DNA of 64,000 nucleotides from Bathymodiolus brooksi (Eukaryota; Mollusca; Bivalvia; Mytilida; Modiolidae): positions 57,796,369 to 57,860,368 of the forward strand of contig OY804588.1 in NCBI GenBank assembly GCA_963680875.1, read 5' to 3'. Of this stretch, positions 10,267-23,029 are shown piece after piece. The translations under genes and the position numbers were made by a program. The first letter of the stretch is position 1, and every line of letters begins with the position of its first letter. The notes beneath the pieces were generated by a model. That model had not been told where the DNA came from and did no database searches. It saw only the letters and a program-made list of their open reading frames with translations.

Positions 10267-12090
10267 GTATGTGTGTTTAATTTCATATTAAAGTATTGTA
10301 CAAAAATTGAAAGTGACTGATAGAAAGCTCAATTTTTGTCACACACGAAAACTATTTTTATACAGATTTTGCCATCAGTACAGGCACTCTGGCATGAAAT
10401 GCTGTTGAGATGAATTTTAAAAGAAAAATTAAGTGGTTCCAATTTTCTGGCTGAGAAAAAATAGGGCTGGTAGGTCTGGAATCGTTTTTATTTATAATTT
10501 TTATACCTAAGTTGGTACAATCCCTTTCTGAAAAAAAAAATGGAGACAGGCACTACGTACATGTACATAGACACACCAATTTAAGTAGTTCATAGACAAA
10601 ATATTATAATTTGTTTTAGAACTTATCAAAACGATCATGTTTTTTTTTGTTTTTTGTCATCATGGGAATTTATGCGGTCACAGAGCAGCAGGTCCTGGAG
10701 AAAACTGTGAATTTCTTAAAATGGGCCCCTGAAAGGTTAGGTGGTGGAGGCAGAAATAAATGAACTTTTCATTGTGGACTTGATTCTTGACCATGTAAAT
10801 GTTGCACTCCTGACATGAATATTTAAAAATCATTGAAATTTGATATAATAAATTTTCTAAGTATCCAAAAAATACTTGTAATTGTACATTAAACATCTAT
10901 TTTCAATATTAATTTAGATTAATACATGTTTTAAATGTTTTTGTATAGTATATTTCAAAAATAAGTTGGAATTTTCGAGAAGTATGACTGTAAACAAGTT
11001 ACAAATAACTAGAAAAATGTTACTTTTAAGAAACAATTATCATTAAAACTTGGTAAAACTAATGCTTGAAAGAACACCAACTGATTTTCCCCTCTGTGAA
11101 TTGTTTTTAAGTTAATAACTCTTCTTTTTCTTGATGGCAATATATCCTGATAAAATAATGATAATTTATAATAAATTGTCTTTTCTAGCCTATAAAAATA
11201 TTCTAATTATTTCTTTATGATTTATCTAATATATTGGAGTGGTATAATACAAATTTTCAAATGTAATTAAAAATATTGCTGCTAAAACTGGGTATTAAAG
11301 AAGTGGTATGGCAAAAAATTGTTACAAATTTCCAAATACTGTCATTTCTGTACAAATATTTCATTGAAAGAGGTAAAAATTATTGTATGAGTTAACAGTA
11401 ACATCACTGTTCAATGTTGGCATTTTAAAATGTGATATTTTCTTCTTCTTTTTTTCTTTATTATAAAATGTCAGGAGTGCAACAAAAATAGACAAAATGT
11501 TTTTTTTACAACCAATTATTTTGCGATCGTTCAAAGAATCAATGTGATTTTTTTTTACAAATGGCTACTTATCTTTAAAGTTTGAAAATTTTGCTGTCTT
11601 AAGTAAAAATATTCGTTATTATTTTGATAATAAAAACTTTATCAGGTAGATTGGACAAAAATATTGAGAATTTTTCATAAAAAATAGCTTTTAAGAAAAA
11701 CTACAACTACCAATAACCCAATATTTTGCACAAAAAGTCATTTATATCAGTTGCATTGTTTGAGAAACCATTATACAAAATAATTGAGACTAAAGATTGT
11801 TTAACTGATATAGAATAAGTACATTTTATGTGTTTTACCTGTTTTTTATGCCAATTTGTCTTCAATAAAAGGTTCTTAAAAATTTATTGCTTATCTGTTC
11901 ATAGTTTCATTCTTGTTTCATTTACTTCAATGTATACAACATTGAAAATTATCAGCAGAAAGTTTTTAGGAGTGAGTTTAATTTGGACATTTTTTTCACA
12001 TGTTGAAGCCATTTTTTTTTAAACAGCCCATAACAGATGTGTGGTTTATATTTTCTTTTTTATGCCTACAAATTTTTATATTATACTTCA
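10267..12090. other. AT-rich stretch with no recognised feature
   Basis: It begins with the donor of exon 7 of the DUF4806 gene (GTATGT). Short open frames here look like chance. No inverted ends, tandem array or exon with good splice sites was recognised. Confidence 0.4.
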
Positions 12091-12094
12091 AAGT

Positions 12095-13409
12095 ACAAAT
12101 TAACAGATGTGTTTTTGGTTTATTTGATAAAATACAAGATGATTGTTACAACCATGAAACACTTTTATCATTGTTTGATACTTATGTAAAATGTATACTG
12201 AACTATGGATGTGAAGTGTGGGGTTATCATACTGCACCAGATATTGAAAAGATCCATTTATATTTTCTTAAGCGTATATTGAAAGTAAAAAAAAAGTACG
12301 GTAAATACTATGGTTTATCCTGCAATCAGTACATTTGCTGTACAAATATGCTATACGAATAAATTTTTGCTTTATTTGTACTGGACGAATAAACTTTTCA
12401 GCCTACGAATAAACTTTCCTGGTACCCTGTAGCTATGTACAGCGGAGGGTGCAATCTAAAGCGGACCACGAAGAAGACACCTTTGACAACATTTATGACA
12501 GGCAAGGAATGATGCTTGTTTCTGTCCTTTTTGTTTAAATCTGACAAGTTTTCCGACTTTTTGACATTGCAGGATAAACACAATATACGTACATTGTCGT
12601 TAAATATAAAATTCATTTGTACTCGCTGCGAAACGGGCCTGAAAAGCTCGCTACTCTGCCTGTTTCTAAAGCTCGTACAAATAAATTTTATATTTACCGA
12701 CAATGTACGTATATTGTGAATTAGGTAGATTACCTTTGTACGTAGAAAGACAATGTAAAATGGTTAAATACTGGACAATATTATTGAATACTGAAAATTG
12801 TATATTGAAGGGTTGTTATGATGACATGTTTGAATATAGTTGTAGTAAACCAAATGATAAACAGAACTGGTGCTGTAAAATTAAAGAAATATTATATAAG
12901 TATGGATTAAATTATGTATGGTTGAATCAATGTGTTGATAACGTGGAGAACTTATTATTGAAATCGAAAGAAAGAATTATTGGTAGTTTTATTTGTGAAG
13001 TTACTGCTTTCTTGGAAAACTCACCAACATGTCAATTTTATAAACATATGTATAGTATGCACACTTACAATATTATTTAAATAGACCAGTTAACTATATA
13101 TACAAGCCATTTATATGTAAATATAGAATTTGTGCACATAATCTAAACATAGAAACAGGAAGATTCTATAACATTAATAGAAATGAGAGATTCTGTTTTA
13201 ATTGCAATAAAAATTCTATAGAAGATGAATATCATTTTATATTAGAGTGTAGTAGATATAATGATTTGAGAATAAAATATATAAAACAGTACTACTGGAG
13301 AAATCCATCTGCATATAAACTTGTAACTTTGTTGTCTGTCAGAAATGTAAAAGAATTGAATAATTTTAGAAAGTATTTGTGTTTAGCAGAGAAACTACGT
13401 AATGCATAA
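12095..13409 (+). pseudogene. LINE reverse-transcriptase ORF, C-terminal part, broken
   Basis: The first block contains LLSLFDTYVKCILNYGCEVW and DIEKIHLYFLKRILKVKKK, the region just after the catalytic part of many mollusc LINE reverse transcriptases. It is interrupted at about 12310-12715. The frame resumes as ELGRLPLYVERQCKMVKYW and runs to a stop at 13078-13080. A third piece, in a shifted frame, contains NIETGRFYNINRNERFCFNC and EDEYHFILEC, a Cys/His zinc-like C terminus, and ends at 13409. The catalytic motif and ORF1 are absent, so the copy is dead. It lies downstream of the last joined exon of the DUF4806 gene. Confidence 0.75.
12345..12715. repeat. Foldback insertion inside the LINE
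   Basis: Arms of about 44 bases (from about 12581 and ending at about 12719) match as an inverted repeat at 42 of 44 positions by hand count, around a loop of about 50 bases. Upstream are three CGAATAAA.TTTT words (12356-12420). The right arm ends inside LINE coding text (TATATTGTG before AATTAGG), so the left arm may be an inverted copy of host LINE sequence. Confidence 0.55.
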
Positions 13410-14159
13410 TTTATCACTGTTGATGTCATATATATATAATTATATGTACTTGTTTCAGACTATAATCAAGTGTATCACACTCCGCGATACATGTAGTTTT
13501 ATTCATATGTTTGTATTTATTTATCTATATTTGCATTTAATATACAACGTATGTGAAATATGTAGTTGGTGCTATTAACATGTTAAATATATAAATTGTA
13601 CAATCCTATAAGCTGTATTTGCTTTCAGAATAAAGTATTATTATTATAAGGAATAGTGAATGTTCTTTTATTTTATATTGTATGTTTTTTATGAACAGTT
13701 AAAATTCAGTTTCATATTTTCTGTTGTTTATATTTTGTTAGGCCCCTTTTGTTGTTATAGTATTGAAGAAAACATCCCTAGCTGGCTTTCAAACATTTGG
13801 TTTTGAGCTTGATGAAGTTAAATCCAGAAAAGTGCTTCACATACATCCAATATAAAATAGTGTGATTTTCTGAATTTCAATTTATGTTCTTATGATTTCA
13901 GTTGTCGTAATATGTTCAGCCTTTGGTAATGTTTAATATTATTCTTTTTTGATTATGAGGAATCATGAAGGTGCAGTTAACTGTCGTATGCAGAAATTAT
14001 TTCATATATATTACCTAGCCAGTATTACCTTGAATACTGATATTAACCCAATGTATTTCAAACAGTACAAACACAACTTGTTACACCCTAAATGCAACTG
14101 AAATTGCAAGTTTAAAACAAACATTTTCAAACTAGATTAATAAGCACTATTGGTTATCA

Positions 14160-14425
14160 CCCTGAATTCAACAAGATTTCAATGTTGAAACTGCGATTAT
14201 TCAATATTGAATATGTGGCTTAAATATGTATTCACCCTGAAATCAACATGAATTCAACTTCAGTTATTAGTTGAAATAATGTTGATAAAACATTGAATCA
14301 ATATTGATTTCAATGTTGAATCAACGTTTGGTTTTCAACGTTGATACAAATTTTCAAAATCTAACATAATTTCAACATTGAATCAACATAGAAAACCAAC
14401 ATTGAATCAACTTTGAATCAACAAG
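14160..14425. repeat. TTGAATCAAC / GTTGATTCAA short-word repeat
   Basis: Words such as AACATTGAATCAAC and the reverse TTGATTTCAATGTTGA recur many times in both orientations. It directly abuts the 58-bp satellite, whose unit begins with the similar TTCAACAAG. Confidence 0.6.
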
Positions 14426-17400
14426 TAGAAGATTATACCAGAGGCTGTTCTACTTCTACTAAATACTGACCGCCTTCAACAAGTAGAAGATTATACCAGA
14501 GGCTGTTCTACTTCTACTAAATACTGACCGCCTTCAACAAGTATAAGATTATATCAGAGGCTGTTCTACTTCTACTAAATACTGACCGCCTTCAACAAGT
14601 AGAAGATTATATCAGAGGCTGTTCTACTTCTACTAAATACTGACCGCCTTCAACAAGTAGAAGATTATACCAGAGGCTGTTCTACTTCTACTAAATACTG
14701 ACCGCCTTCAACAAGTAGAAGATTATATCAGAGGCTGTTCTACTTCTACTAAACACTACCGTCTTCAACGAGTATACGATTATACCAGAGGCTGTTCTTC
14801 TACTAAATACTGACCGCCTTCAACAAGTAGAAGATTATACCAGAGGCTGTTCTACTTCTATTAAATACTGACCGCCTTCAACAAGTAGAAGATTATACCA
14901 GAGGCTGTTCTACTTCTACTAAATACTGACCGCCTTCAACAAGTAGAAGATTATACCAGAGGCTGTTCTACTTCTACTAAATACTGACTGCCTTCAACAA
15001 GTAGAAGATTATATCAGAGGCTGTTCTACTTCTACTAAATAATGACTGCCTTCAACAAGTAGAAGATTATATCAGAGGCTGTTCTACTTCTACTAAATAC
15101 TGACCGCCTTCAACAAGTAGAAGATTATACCAGAGGCTGTTCTACTTCTACTAAATACTGACCGCCTTCAACAAGTAGAAGATTATATCAGAGGCTGTTC
15201 TACTTCTACTAAACACTACCGTCTTCAACGAGTATACGATTATACCAGAGGCTGTTCTACTTCTATTAAATACTGATCGCCTTCAACAAGTATGCGATTA
15301 TACCAGAGGCTGATCTACTTCTACTAAATACTAACCGTCTTCAACAAGTATACGATTATACCAGAGGCTGTTCTACTTCTACTAAATACTGTCCGCCTTC
15401 AACAAGCATGCGATTATATCAGAGGCTGTTCTGCTTCTACTAAATACTGACCGCCTTCAACGAGTATACGATTATACCAGAGGCTGTTCTAATTCTACTT
15501 AATACTGACCGCCTTCAACAAGTATACGATTATACCAGAGGCTGTTCTACTTCTACTAAATACTGACCGCCTTCAACAAGTAGAAGAATATACCATAAGC
15601 TGTTCTACTTCTACTAAATACTGACCGCCTTCAACAAGTATACGATTATATCAGAGGCTGTTCTACTTCTACTAAATACTGACTGCCTTCAATGAATATA
15701 AGATTATACCAGAGGCTGTTATAATTCTACTAAATACTGACCGCCTTCAACAAGTAGAAGATAATACCAGAGGTTGCTCTACTTCTACTAAATACTGACC
15801 GCCTTCAACAAGTATACGATTATACCAGAGGCTGTTCTACTTCTACTAAATACTGACCGCCTTCAACAAGTATACGATTATACCAGAGGCTGTTCTACTT
15901 CTACTAAATACTGATCGCCTTCAACAAGTAGAAGATTATACCAGAGGCTGTTCTACTTCTACCAAATACTGACCGCCTTCAACAAGTAGAAGATTATACC
16001 AAAGGCTGTTCTACTTCTACTAAATACTGACCGCCTTCAACAAGTAGAAGATTATACCACAGGGTTTTCTACTTCTACTAAATACTGACCGCCTTCAACA
16101 AGTAGAGGATTATACCAGAGGCTGTTCTACTTGTACTAAATACTGACCGCCTTCAACAAGTAGAAGATTATACCAGAGGCTGTTCTACTTCTACTAAATA
16201 CTGACCGCCTTCAACAAGTAGAAGATTATACCAGAGGCTGTTCTACTTCTACTAAATACTGACTGCCTTCAACAAGTAGAGGATTATACCAGAGGCTGTT
16301 CTACTTGTACTAAATACTGACCGCCTTCAACAAGTAGAAGATTATACCAGAGGCTGTTCTACTTCTACTAAATACTGACCGCCTTCAACAAGTAGAAGAT
16401 TATACCAGAGGCTGTTCTACTTCTACTAAATACTGATCGCCTTCAACAAGTAGAAGATTATACCAGAGTCTGTTCTACTTCTACTAAATACTGACCGCCT
16501 TCAACAAGTAGAAGATTATACCAGAGGCTGTTCTACTTCTACTAAATACTGACCGCCTTCAACAAGTAGAAGATTATACCAGAGGCTGTTCTACTTCTAC
16601 TAAATACTGATCGCCTTCAACAAGTAGAAGATTATACCAGAGGCTGTTCTACTTCTACTAAATACTGACCGCCCTTCAACAAGTAGAAGATTATAACAGA
16701 GACTGTTCTACTTCTACTAATTACTGACCGCCCTTCAACAAGTAGAAGATTATAACAGAGACTGTTCTACTTCTACTAAATACTGACCGCCTTCAACAAG
16801 TAGAAGATTATACCAGAGGCTGTTCTACTTCTACTAAATACTGACCGCCTTCAACAAGTAGAAGATTATACCAAAGGCTGTTCTACTTCTACTAAATACT
16901 GACCGCCTTCAACAAATTGAAGATTACACCAGAGGCTGTTCTACTTCTACTAAATACTGACCGCCTTCAACAAGTAGAAGATTGTACCAGAGGCTGTTCT
17001 ACTTCTACTAAATACTGACCACCTTCAACAAGTAGAAGATTATACCAGAGGCTGTTCTACTTCTACTAAATACTGACCGCCTTCAACAAGTAGAAGATTA
17101 TACCAGAGGCTGTTCTACTTGCACTAAATACTGACCGCCTTCAACAAGTATACGATTATACCAGAGGCTGTTCTACTTCTACTAAATACTGACCGCCTTC
17201 AACAAGTAGAAGATTATAACAGAGACTGTTCTACTTCTACTAAATACTGACCGCCTTCAACAAGTAGAAGATTATACCAGAGGCTGTTCTACTTCTACTA
17301 AATACTGATCGCCTTCAACAAATAGAAGATTATACCAGAGTCTGTTCTACTTCTACTAAACACTACCGTCTTCAACGAGTATACGATTATACCAGAGGCT

Positions 17401-17930
17401 GTTCTACTTCTACTAAATACTGATCGCCTTCAACAAGTATGTGATTATACCAGAGGCTGATCTACTTCTACTAAATACTAACCGTCTTCAACAAGTATAC
17501 GATTATACCAGAGGCTGTTCTACTTCTACTAAATACTGACCGCCTTCAACAAGTAGAAGATTATACCAGAGGCTGTTCTACTTCTACTAAATACTGATCG
17601 CCTTCAACAAATAGAAGATTATACCAGAGTCTGTTCTACTTCTACTAAATACTGACCGCCTTCAACAAGTATACGATTATACCAGAGGCTGTTCTACTTC
17701 TACTAAATACTGACCGCCTTCAACAAGTAGAAGATTATAACAGAGGCTGTTATAATTCTACTAAATACTGACCGCCTTCAACAAGTAGAAGATAAAACCA
17801 GAGGCTGCTCTACTTCTACTAAATACTGACCGCCTTCAACAAGTAGAAGATTATACCAGAGGCTGTTCTACTTCTACTAAATACTGATCGCCTTCAACAA
17901 GTAGAAGATTATACCAGAGTCTGTTCTACT
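14418..17930. repeat. 58-bp satellite array, about 60 copies
   Basis: The unit begins TTCAACAAGTAGAAGATTAT and ends CTAAATACTGACCGCC. Counting one consensus unit gives 58 bases, so 3.5 kb holds about 60 copies. Each unit carries AGTAGAA and TTCTACT about 30 bases apart, a small hairpin. Variants (GTATACGATT for GTAGAAGATT; CACTACCGTCTTCAACG) recur in separate blocks, showing local amplification. There is no coding frame. Confidence 0.93.
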
Positions 17931-20900
17931 CGGGCTTGTTAGTTCACCTGGACCAAAGGTCCATGTGAACTATTGCCATCACTTGGCGTCCGTCGTCTGT
18001 CGTCTGTAAACTTTTCACATTTCAAGCTTCTTCTCCGAAACCACTGGGCCGATTGGAACCAAACTTAGCAGGAATGTTCCTTGGATGGTCCTCTACAAAG
18101 TTACTGTTTTTCATTCCAGTCGGATATTCAATATGGCTGCCAAGGCCAATAATATGCTCTGATTGGCCGAAATTTCAAAGATTTTCTTCTCTGAAACTAA
18201 TGAACTGACTGAACCCAAACTGTACAGGAATGATCATTGGAATGTCCTTTACCAAGTTACTGTTTTTTATGCCGATCGGAAATCCAAGATGGCTGCCATC
18301 GCAGGACATAGATTAACATTGGACCCTATGGGAAAATGTTCAAATGCCTTCTTCTCAGAAACTACAAATATGATTAAAGCCAAACTGTACATGAATGTTC
18401 ATTAGATGGTCCTCTACAATCTTAAGGTTTTTTGTTCTGATATGAAATTCAAAATGGCGGCTACGGCAGGACTTAGTTTAACATTGGACCCTATGGGAAA
18501 AATGTTTCAAAATGCTTCTTCTCTGAAACCACTTGGACAGATGAAACCAAACTGCCCAGGAATGATCATTGGAAGGTCCTCTACAAATTTCTGTTTTTTA
18601 TGCCGATCGGAAATCCAAGATGGCCGCCACCACAATACATAGATTAACATTGGACCCTATGGGAAAATATTCAAATGCCTTCTTCTCAGAAACTACAAAT
18701 ATGATTAAAGCCAAACTGTACATGAATGTTCATTGGATGGTCCTCTACAATCTTAAGGTTTTTTGTTCCGATATGAAATTCAAAATGGCGGCTACGGCAG
18801 GACTTAGTTTAACATTGGACCCTATGGGAAAAATGTTTCAAAATGCTTCTTCTCTGAAACCACTTGGACAGTTGAAACCAAACTGCCCAGGAATGATCAT
18901 TAGAAGGTCCTCTACAAATTTTCTGTTTTTTATGCCGATCGGAAATCCAAGATGGCCGCCACCACAGGACATAGATTAACATTGGACCCTATGGGAAAAT
19001 ATTCAAATGCCTTCTTCTCAGAAACTACAAATATGATTAAAGCCAAACTGTACATGAATGTTCATTAGATGGCCCTCTACAAACTTTAGGTTTTTTGTTC
19101 CGGTATGAAATTCAAAATGGCGGCTACGGCAGGACTTAGTTTAACATTGGACCCTATGGGAAAATGTTCAAATGCCTTCTTCTGAGAAACTACAAACATG
19201 ATTAAAGCCAAACTGTACATGAATGTTCATTGGATGGTCCTCTACAATCTTAAGGTTTTTTGTTCCGATATGAAATTCAAAATGGCGGCTACGGCAGGAC
19301 TTAGTTTAACATTGGACCCTATGGGAAAAATGTTTCAAAATGCTTCTTCTCTGAAACCACTTGGACAGTTGAAACCAAACGGCTCAGGAATGATCATTGG
19401 AAGGTCCTCTACAAAATTTTTGTTTTTTATGCCGATCGGAAATCCAAGATGGCCGCCACCGCAATACATAGATTAACATTGGACCCTATGGGAAAATATT
19501 CAAATGCCTTCTTCTCAGAAACTACAAATATGATTAAAGCCAAACTGTACATGAATGTTCATTGGATGGTCCTCTACAATCTTAAGGTTTTTTGTTCCGA
19601 TATGAAATTCAAAATGGCGGCTACGGCAGGACTTAGTTTAACATTGGACCCTATGGGAAAAATGTTTCAAAATGCTTCTTCTCTGAAACCACTTGGACAG
19701 TTGAAACCAATCTGCCCAGGAATGATCATTGGAAGGTCCTCTACAAAGTTTCTGTTTTTTATGCCGATCGGAAATCCAAGATGGCCGCCACCGCAGGACA
19801 TATATTAACATTGGACCCTATGGGAAAATATTCAAATGCCTTCTTCTCAGAAACTACAAATATGATTAAAGCCAAACTGTACATGAATGTTCATTAGATG
19901 GCCCTCTACAATCTTAAGGTTTTTTGTTCCGATATGAAATTCAAAATGGCGGCTACGGCAGGACTTAGTTTAACTTTGGACCCTATGGGAAAAATGTTTC
20001 AAAATGCTTCTTCTCTGAAACCACTTGGACAGTTGAAACCAAACTGCCCAGGAATGATCATTGGAAGGTCCTCTACAAATTTTCTGTTTTTTATGCCGAT
20101 CGGAAATCCAAGATGGCTGCCACCGCAGGCCATAGATTAACATTGGACCCTATGGGAAAATATTCAAATGCCTTCTTCTCAGAAACTACAAATATGATTA
20201 AAGCCAAACTGTACATGAATGTTCATTGGATGGTCCTCTACAATCTTAAGGTTTTTTGTTCCGATATGAAATTCAAAATGGCGGCTACGGCAGGACTTAG
20301 TTTAACATTGGACCCTATGGGAAAAATGTTTCAAAATGCTTCTTCTCTGAAACCACTTGGACAGTTGAAACCAAATTGCCCAGGAATGATCATTGGAAGG
20401 TCCTCTACAAATTTCTGTTTTTTATGCCGATCGGAAATCCAAGATGGCTGCCACCGCAGGACATAGATTAACATTGGACCCTATAGGAAAATATTCAAAT
20501 GCCTTCTTCTCAGAAACTACAAATATGATTAAAGCCAAACTGTACATGAATGTTCATTGGATGGTCCTCTACAATCTTAAGGTTTTTTGTTCCGATATGA
20601 AAATCAAAATGGCGGCTACGGCAGGACTTAGTTTAACATTGGACCCTATGGGAAAAATGTTTCAAAATGCTTCTTCTCTGAAACCACTTGGACAGTTGAA
20701 ACCAAACTGCCCAGGAATGATCATTGGAAGGTCCTCTACAAATTTTCTGTTTTTTATGCCGATCGGAAATCCAAGATGGCCGCCACCGCAGGACATAGAT
20801 TAACATTGGACCCTATGGGAAAATATTCAAATGCCTTCTTCTCAGAAACTACAAATATGATTAAAGCCAAACTGTACATGAATGTTCATTGGATGGTCCT

Positions 20901-23008
20901 CTACAATCTTAAGGTTTTTTGTTCCGATATGAAATTCAAAATGGCGGCTACGGCAGGACTTAGTTTAACATTGGACCCTATGGGAAAAATGTTTCAAAAT
21001 GCTTCTTCTCTGAAACCACTTGGACAGTTGAAACCAAACTGCCCAGGAATGATCATTGGAAGGTCCTCTACAACATTTTTGTTTTTTATGCCGATCGGAA
21101 ATCCAAGATGGCCGCCACCGCAGTACATAGATTAACATTGGACCCTATGGGAAAATATTCAAATGCCTTCTTCTCAGAAACTACAAATATGATTAAAGCC
21201 AAACTGTACATGAATGTTCATTGGATGGTCCTCTACAATCTTAAGGTTTTTTGTTCCGATATGAAATTCAAAATGACGGCTACGGCAGGACTTAGTTTAA
21301 CATTGGACCCTATGGGAAAAATGTTTCAAAATGCTTCTTCTCTGAAACCACTTGGACAGTTGAAACCAAACTGCCCAGGATTGATCATTGGAAGGTCCTC
21401 TACAAATTTTCTGTTTTTTATGCCGATCGGAAATCCAAGATGGCCGCCACCACAGGACATAGATTAACATTGGACCCTATGGGAAAATATTCAAATGCCT
21501 TCTTCTCAGAAACTACAAATATGATTAAAGCCAAACTGTACATGAATGTTCATTAGATGGTCCTCTACAAACTTTAGGTTTTTTGTTCCGGTATGAAATT
21601 CAAAATGGCGGCTACGGCAGGCCTTAGTTTAACATTGGACCCTATGGGAAAAATGTTTCAAAATGCTTCTTCTCTGAAACCACTTGGACAGTTGAAACCA
21701 AACGGCTCAGGAATGATCATTGGAAGGTCCTCTACAAAATTTTTGTTTTTTATGCCGATCGGAAATCCAAGATGGCCGCCACCGCAATACATAGATTAAC
21801 ATTGGACCCTATGGGAAAATATTCAAATGCCTTCTTCTCAGAAACTACAAATATGATTAAAGCCAAACTGTACATGAATGTTCATTGGATGGTCCTCTAC
21901 AATCTTAAGGTTTTTTGTTCCGATATGAAATTCAAAATGGCGGCTACGGCAGGACTTAGTTTAACATTGGACCCTATGGGAAAAATGTTTCAAAATGCTT
22001 CTTCTCTGAAACCACTTGGACAGTTGAAACCAATCTGCCCAGGAATGATCATTGGAAGGTCCTCTACAAAGTTTCTGTTTTTTATGCCGATCGGAAATCC
22101 AAGATGGCCGCCACCGCAGGACATATATTAACATTGGACCCTATGGGAAAATATTCAAATGCCTTCTTCTCAGAAACTACAAATATGATTAAAGCCAAAC
22201 TGTACATGAATGTTCATTAGATGGCCCTCTACAATCTTAAGGTTTTTTGTTCCGATATGAAATTCAAAATGGCGGCTACGGCAGGACTTAGTTTAACTTT
22301 GGACCCTATGGGAAAAATGTTTCAAAATGCTTCTTCTCTGAAACCACTTGGACAGTTGAAACCAAACTGCCCAGGAATGATCATTGGAAGGTCCTCTACA
22401 AATTTTCTGTTTTTTATGCCGATCGGAAATCCAAGATGGCTGCCACCGCAGGCCATAGATTAACATTGGACCCTATGGGAAAATATTCAAATGCCTTCTT
22501 CTCAGAAACTACAAATATGATTAAAGCCAAACTGTACATGAATGTTCATTGGATGGTCCTCTACAATCTTAAGGTTTTTTGTTCCGATATGAAATTCAAA
22601 ATGGCGGCTACGGCAGGACTTAGTTTAACATTGGACCCTATGGGAAAAATGTTTCAAAACGCTTCTTCTCTGAAACCACTTGGACAGTTGAAACCAAACT
22701 GCCCAGGAATGATCATTGGAAGGTCCTCTACAAAGTTTCTGTTTTTTATGCCGATCGGAAATCCAAGATGGCTGCCACCACAGGTCATAGTATTAACACA
22801 GGGGAAAATACAGAAATATATTCTTCTCTGAAGCTATTGCACTGATTGAACCTAAATTGTGCATCAATCATTGGTAGGTCCTTTACAAACTTTGTGTTTT
22901 TTATGTTGATCGTAATTCCAAGATGACTACCACTGCAGGACATAGTTTTTACATAGGACCAATTGGTTTTTTTTATAACCAGGTGAACGATACAGGCTCT
23001 TGAGAGCC
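17931..23008. mobile_element. Tandem-repeat-bearing nonautonomous element, possibly Helitron/Helentron-related
   Basis: The left end holds GTTCACCTGGACCAAAGG; the right end holds the inverted CCAGGTGAAC, then a hairpin GGCTCTTGAGAGCC and TCTGG. Inverted sub-terminal words, a terminal hairpin and an internal tandem array resemble Helentron-type elements, but no clear target-site rule could be confirmed, so the class is inference. Related reverse-oriented fragments occur at 45232, 56838 and 57545. Confidence 0.6.
18263..22790. repeat. 332-bp tandem array, about 13.5 units, each two diverged halves
   Basis: The landmark GCCGATCGGAAATCC occurs at 18271, 18602, 18934, 19431, 19763, 20095, 20426, 20758, 21090, 21422, 21754, 22086, 22418 and 22750. 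Steps are 331-332 bases except one of 497, which is one and a half units. The two halves (about 166 bases) both carry ACATTGGACCCTATGGGAAA and are clearly related. The unit length is not a multiple of three, and stops break every frame each unit or so. Confidence 0.93.
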
Positions 23009-23029
23009 TCTGGTTTTTTCAATCTCCAT

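Larger units (their letters stand above)
12095..13648 (+). mobile_element. 5'-truncated non-LTR retrotransposon (LINE)
   Basis: The coding relic (12095-13409) is followed by an AT-rich 3' UTR with AATAAAG at about 13630 and a TATTATTATTATAA tail. 5' truncation is usual for LINEs. The reading frame is broken by a foldback insertion and by a frameshift. Confidence 0.72.

Noticed and set aside
12398..12719. Overlapping frames on both strands with similar peptides (NIKFICT)
   Set aside because: They are caused by the inverted repeat inside the LINE; both strands read the same arms.
14418..17930. CRISPR-like regular repeat
   Set aside because: There are no unique spacers; the whole 58-bp unit repeats, and the context is eukaryotic satellite DNA.
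18163..22831. Series of 68-136 residue open frames with repeated LSLTLDPMGKMFQNASSLKP-type text
   Set aside because: They are translations of the 332-bp tandem unit. The unit is not a multiple of three and each frame ends in or near the next unit, so they are not genes.
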